Positions 60,289 through 64,000 of a stretch of DNA of 64,000 nucleotides are shown here, piece after piece; the first letter of the stretch is position 1; each line of letters opens with the position of its first letter. The position numbers were made by a program, and so were the translations under genes. The stretch lies in NCBI RefSeq assembly GCF_004104355.1, contig NZ_RJLM01000006.1:1-64000 (forward strand). The letters run 5' to 3'. This DNA is from Photobacterium chitinilyticum (GTDB taxonomy: Bacteria; Pseudomonadota; Gammaproteobacteria; Enterobacterales; Vibrionaceae). Below the pieces are notes generated by a model. It did no database searches, was not told the origin of the DNA, and saw only the letters and a list, made by a program, of their open reading frames with translations.

Positions 60289-61443
60289 ATGAAAAAAACA
60301 AATCTAAACGTGGTACTCGTGAGTTTGCTTGCGGTTGTATCCATTCCACTAACAATGCTTTATACCGACTACGCGATTAGCAACCAGCCGGCGGTTGTGA
60401 CGCTCAAGGAGCAGCTTCCGCTACCCAGAGTTACCGTTCAGCAAGTTAGTGCTGGTGATCATTCAGGATTGATAGAAGCTTTCGGTGAAGTGAAAGCCAC
60501 GGAAAACCTGACCCTGCTAAGTCAGGCATCAGGTCAGGTGATATGGAAGTCCGAACAGTTTACGGTAGGCAATAAGGTTAAAAAAGGCGAACTGCTTCTT
60601 CGTATCGAAGATTCAAATTACCGGGTAGCGCTGGCAAATGCGAAGAAAGAGCTGGCTAATGCCAACCTCGCTTTGCTGCAGGAGCAAAGAAAGCATAAAC
60701 GTGCCAAACAAGACTGGAAGCGCTCCGAAATAGGCGAAAAACCAAGCGATCTTGCTTTGAGGAAACCGCAGCTAGAAATTGCATAAACCCAATATAAAGC
60801 AGCCAAAGAGCAAGTTGCCTACGCACAGAACAACCTGTCCCATACCCAGATATATGCGCCGTTTGATGCTGTTATCACATCTCGAACAGCGACTCTCGGA
60901 ACCTATTTGTCTCAAGGAAGTAGCGTAGCCAAGATGCAGTCAATCGACTCGGCAGAAATCAAGGTTGCCCTGTCTGAAAGAGAGTGGCAGCAATTGCCGG
61001 AGAGCTTGCATGGGGTGACTGTCACCGTTTGGTCGACTTACAACTCCCAGCAGCACTGGAATGGAAAGGTTGAAAGCCTTGCTCTGGTCGTGGACGAACA
61101 CAACCGGACGCGCAACTTGACGATTAAGGTTGCCAGGCCACTTGAGCAAGAGGACTCTTTGTTGTTTGGTAGCTTTGTAAAGGTTCAACTGCAAGGCAAG
61201 GAACAACAAAACACGTTTAATATTCCTTCTTCATCGGTAACCGCTGATGGTTATATTTGGCTCGAGCAAGATCAAAAGCTGGTAAAGCACAAAGTTTCAA
61301 CTTTGTTCAACAACGACAAGTATGTGGGTGTGGCACGGGAGAATTTGCCAGAACAGCTGAATTTGGTACGCAAGCCGCTTTCTAACTATGTCGAAGGTAT
61401 GCAGGTTGCTGCCGTGATGATGGAGAGTTTGTATGCACGGTAA
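60289..61443 (+). pseudogene. RND periplasmic adaptor gene interrupted by an in-frame stop
   Basis: One frame encodes an adaptor of about 384 residues, but codon 166 (60784-60786) is TAA. Before it: signal anchor, lipoyl-domain half (QASGQVIWKSEQFTVGNKVK) and coiled coil ending PQLEIA. After it, without frame change: TQYKAAKEQVAYAQNNLSHT, the second lipoyl half (IYAPFDAVITSRTATLGTYL) and the beta-barrel region to the stop at 61443. A single C-to-T change of CAA or CAG would explain it. A product truncated at 165 residues would lack the barrel. An in-frame ATG restart is near 60907. A sequencing error or stop read-through cannot be excluded. Confidence 0.85.
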
Positions 61444-64000
61444 TACATCACAGGGTGTTATTGCTTGGTTTGCCCGTAATTCCGTGGCCGCGAACCTGCT
61501 GATGATCCTTATTTTGGTAGCAGGGATTAGTTCTCTGCTCAATATTCGAATTGAGGGATTTCCGCAAATACCACCTAACAATGTCACCATCAAGGTCGAT
61601 TATTCCAGTGGTTCTGCTAAGTCTGCCGAGGAAGGGATTGCCGTTAAAATTGAAGAGTCTCTTCAAGGCGTTGAAGGGATAAAAACAATACAAAGTACTT
61701 CAAATGGTGAAGGCGTCACTGTTACCGTCACCAAATCCAGTGGATACGATCTGGATATTCTCTACCGGGATATCAAGACCAAGGTTGACTCGATCAGTAC
61801 ATTACCTAAACGTGCAGAGCGGCCCGTCATCAGCAGGGAGATTGAGCTAGAAGGCGTGATGACGATTAACCTGTTTGGTGATGTAGCTGACAGGGTTTTG
61901 CAGGAATATGCTGAAGATTTAAGAGGGAAGCTGTTAAAGAATGCTGAAATACAACGGGTCGATTATATAGGGCGGAAATCGCCGGAGATCTCGATTGAAG
62001 TGGACGAGGCTCAACTTCAGGCTCTCGGCCTGTCAATGGAAGAAATTGCAAGCAAGGTGAATGCCGCTTCTGTGACAGATACCGGCGGAGAGTTATTGGG
62101 GCCGGATGGAAAGCTAACTATCAAGACGGATCAACAGAGATATGACGCAAAAGAGTTCTCTACTATTGCGATTAAACAGACCGTAGACGGGCAACGAATA
62201 CGGCTGGCTGATATTGCCACTGTCAAAGATGATTTTGCCAATAAGAACAACCTGACCCGATATAACGGACAAAGCTCTGTTGGCCTTAAGGTCAAGATGT
62301 ACGGCAAGTCCAACATTACGCGGGTTGCCGAAGCCGTAAAGCGCATTGTTGGCGCTTATCAAGAGACATTGCCTGCTGGTGTACGCGTTGAGCTGTGGAA
62401 TGACAGAAGTAAGCCAATCAAGGATCGGCTGTCGCTGCTTCTTGATAATAGCGTTCAAGGCATCGCGATGGTCATTGCCTTACTGGCCCTGTTTCTGAAT
62501 GTACGCGTTGCTTTTTGGGTCGGCGTTGGTCTCCCCGTTATTTTTGCCGGAGCGGTGACATTGATGGGAGACTCGCTGTTTGGTTTGACATTGAATGAGC
62601 TGACAACCTTCGGCTTTATCATTGCTTTGGGTATTGTCGTTGATGATGCCGTAGTCATAGGCGAGAGCATTTATGACGAACGGGAAAAATACGGAGCGAC
62701 CCTGCAAGCGACTATCTCGGGAGCGAATAAGGTTGCTACTCCCACAACGTTTGGGGTGCTGACGACGATGGTGGCATTTCTTGCGATGACGTTAATTGAA
62801 GGTGATCTGGGTAAAATATTTGCTCAGTTCGCCTATGCGGCGGCATTTTGCCTGCTGTTTTCATTGATCGAATCAAAACTGATCCTGCCATCGCATCTGG
62901 CGCATTTAAAAATGTCGTCCGGTTCGGAAAATCATGGTTTTTTTTCGTTTTGGAATCGGTTGCAGAGCCGCGTCACTACCGGCCTGAAGCGTTTCACATA
63001 CGATATGTACAAGCCCTTTCTCGGTGTTGTGCTTAGGTACCGATATGCCGCATTGGCAATATTTGTTTCGGTGCTTATTTTTGTGGTCGGCCTGCTATTT
63101 TCAGGGAATATTAAATCGGTCTTTTTTCCTGAAATTTCAGCTGATTTTGTTACCGTTGAGCTTGTGTTTGAAGATGATGCCGGTTACGGCTTGGTACAGC
63201 GGGAGGCGTTAACCATTGAAAAGCTTTCTGACGAACTGAATCAGCAGCTTGTCGATGAATTCGCGTTATCAAAGGCACCGATTCAACATTTATTGGTCGT
63301 TACGTCTGATAACGCTGTTACTATTACGGCTGGGCTGTCAGCTAATAACCAGAGACCTTTTACCGCCAGTGAGCTAGCCGAGCGATGGCAGTTTATGGTA
63401 CCGCCGCTTGAAGGGGTTGCTCGAGTTAGCTTTCTCGCAGACATGATCACTGACAAAGCGATAAGCATCGAATTAAGAAGCAAAGACAATCAGACTATTG
63501 ATAGCGCAGGCAAGGCGTTGATAAAAAAGCTTGAGTTATTTAATGGAGTCTCTGGAATAAAGAGTGGGCTAAAGGCGGCTCAGGTGCAGGTTGATTTAGC
63601 ATTGAAGCCGGAAGGGATGGCTATGGGGCTGACAACTTCAGGGTTGCTTAAACAGGTTAGGCTGGCTTATCAGGGGTATGAAATCCAGCGTCTTCAAAAA
63701 GGCGAGAATGAAGTAAAAGTTAAGCTTCAATACCCAGTCAAGAAGCGTCAGAGCTTGGATGATCTTCAATACGCAAGAATTCGTCTCGCTAATGGCAAGG
63801 TGGTTCCGCTTAGCACGGTTGCTGACATATCAACCAAGTATGTGGCGACAAGCATAGAGCGCATCAATCAAAGTCGCGTCAATGTGATCACTGCAGATGT
63901 GAATAAAGCCCTGATCTCGCCATCAGAGATTATTAATAGCTTAGATGAGGGGCTGTTCAAACAGCTAAAGGCAAACCATCAGGATCTAGAGATAGTGATT
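61433..64000 (+). CDS. RND efflux pump inner-membrane transporter, partial
   Basis: ATG at 61433 overlaps the adaptor end by 11 bases; the frame stays open to the right edge (about 856 residues of a family of about 1030). The N-terminal helix VAANLLMILILVAGISSLLN, porter domain starting about residue 40, and transmembrane block with the essential paired Asp in GIVVDDAVVIGESIYDER are present. The sequence resembles the AcrB-like pumps of unknown specificity common in Gammaproteobacteria. The C-terminal part is outside the window. With the adaptor broken, the pump may be non-functional or use another adaptor. Confidence 0.95.
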   Translation, partial: MHGNTSQGVIAWFARNSVAANLLMILILVAGISSLLNIRIEGFPQIPPNNVTIKVDYSSGSAKSAEEGIAVKIEESLQGVEGIKTIQSTSNGEGVTVTVTKSSGYDLDILYRDIKTKVDSISTLPKRAERPVISREIELEGVMTINLFGDVADRVLQEYAEDLRGKLLKNAEIQRVDYIGRKSPEISIEVDEAQLQALGLSMEEIASKVNAASVTDTGGELLGPDGKLTIKTDQQRYDAKEFSTIAIKQTVDGQRIRLADIATVKDDFANKNNLTRYNGQSSVGLKVKMYGKSNITRVAEAVKRIVGAYQETLPAGVRVELWNDRSKPIKDRLSLLLDNSVQGIAMVIALLALFLNVRVAFWVGVGLPVIFAGAVTLMGDSLFGLTLNELTTFGFIIALGIVVDDAVVIGESIYDEREKYGATLQATISGANKVATPTTFGVLTTMVAFLAMTLIEGDLGKIFAQFAYAAAFCLLFSLIESKLILPSHLAHLKMSSGSENHGFFSFWNRLQSRVTTGLKRFTYDMYKPFLGVVLRYRYAALAIFVSVLIFVVGLLFSGNIKSVFFPEISADFVTVELVFEDDAGYGLVQREALTIEKLSDELNQQLVDEFALSKAPIQHLLVVTSDNAVTITAGLSANNQRPFTASELAERWQFMVPPLEGVARVSFLADMITDKAISIELRSKDNQTIDSAGKALIKKLELFNGVSGIKSGLKAAQVQVDLALKPEGMAMGLTTSGLLKQVRLAYQGYEIQRLQKGENEVKVKLQYPVKKRQSLDDLQYARIRLANGKVVPLSTVADISTKYVATSIERINQSRVNVITADVNKALISPSEIINSLDEGLFKQLKANHQDLEIVI

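Noticed and set aside
1-64000. CRISPR arrays, integron attC sites, phage modules, intact tRNA or rRNA genes
   Set aside because: I looked for regularly spaced repeats, integrase or phage structural genes and tRNA cloverleaves, and saw none except the tRNA-Ser-like relic.

Overview
The window reads as a chromosome segment from a marine gammaproteobacterium of the Vibrionaceae, with Photobacterium or Vibrio the best guesses. This rests on gene content: a vibrio-type mannose PTS plus ManA pair, a DUF6404 protein, a VtrA/VtrC-like regulatory pair, and compact operons with good Shine-Dalgarno sites. No rRNA or other species marker is present, so the genus is inference.

Left edge (1-3.3 kb): the end of an IS3-type insertion sequence, fused relics of a chemoreceptor gene and a second gene, an intact PAS chemoreceptor of the Aer type, and two small membrane proteins.

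Type III secretion island (3.4-20.3 kb). The minus-strand operon is sctN-O-P-Q-R-S-T-U. Divergently transcribed are sctW, a chaperone, sctX, sctY and sctV, the order of the Yersinia yopN-tyeA-sycN-yscX-yscY-lcrD operon. Where Yersinia has lcrR-lcrG-lcrV, this locus has an unknown 108-residue protein and two EspA/SseB-like filament proteins. The first carries an inserted DUF1521/MIIA domain with a GDPH self-cleavage site. An LcrH-type chaperone and two translocators follow. A terminator closes the operon. Beyond it lies a membrane-bound ToxR-type regulator overlapping a small anchored protein, laid out like the bile-sensing VtrA/VtrC pair. Secretin, inner rings, needle, rod and stator genes are not in the window.

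Metabolic region (21.4-52.9 kb): gltS, then three fructose-family PTS modules with three paralogous AraC-type regulators. Module 1 resembles the E. coli ptsA-fsaB-gldA / frwCB-pflDC cluster. It has a HPr-EI-EIIA protein, EIIC, three EIIBs, a glycyl radical enzyme and its activase, a sugar epimerase/reductase, fructose-6-phosphate aldolase, glycerol dehydrogenase, a KdsD-like isomerase, and a HPr-like-EIIA protein whose HPr domain lacks the phosphorylated histidine. Module 2 is an EIIABC permease with mannose-6-phosphate isomerase. Module 3 is a second HPr-EI-EIIA protein with two EIIBs and an EIIC. Five promoters of these modules share a 16-bp motif (consensus WACTGGAYWTTTGTAA). At four of them a CRP-like site lies exactly 14 bp farther upstream, which suggests one regulon jointly controlled by CRP and an AraC-type regulator. 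A secreted alpha-amylase, a small hydrolase operon and an iron-dependent alcohol dehydrogenase lie between the modules.

Right part (53-64 kb): a zinc-ribbon protein, a short-chain dehydrogenase, a cold-shock protein, a MocR regulator divergent from a LysE/RhtB exporter, a tRNA-Ser-like relic with a terminator, an AT-rich lipoprotein gene and a dehydrogenase tail relic. The last genes form an RND efflux operon whose adaptor gene is split by one in-frame stop codon and whose pump gene runs off the window.
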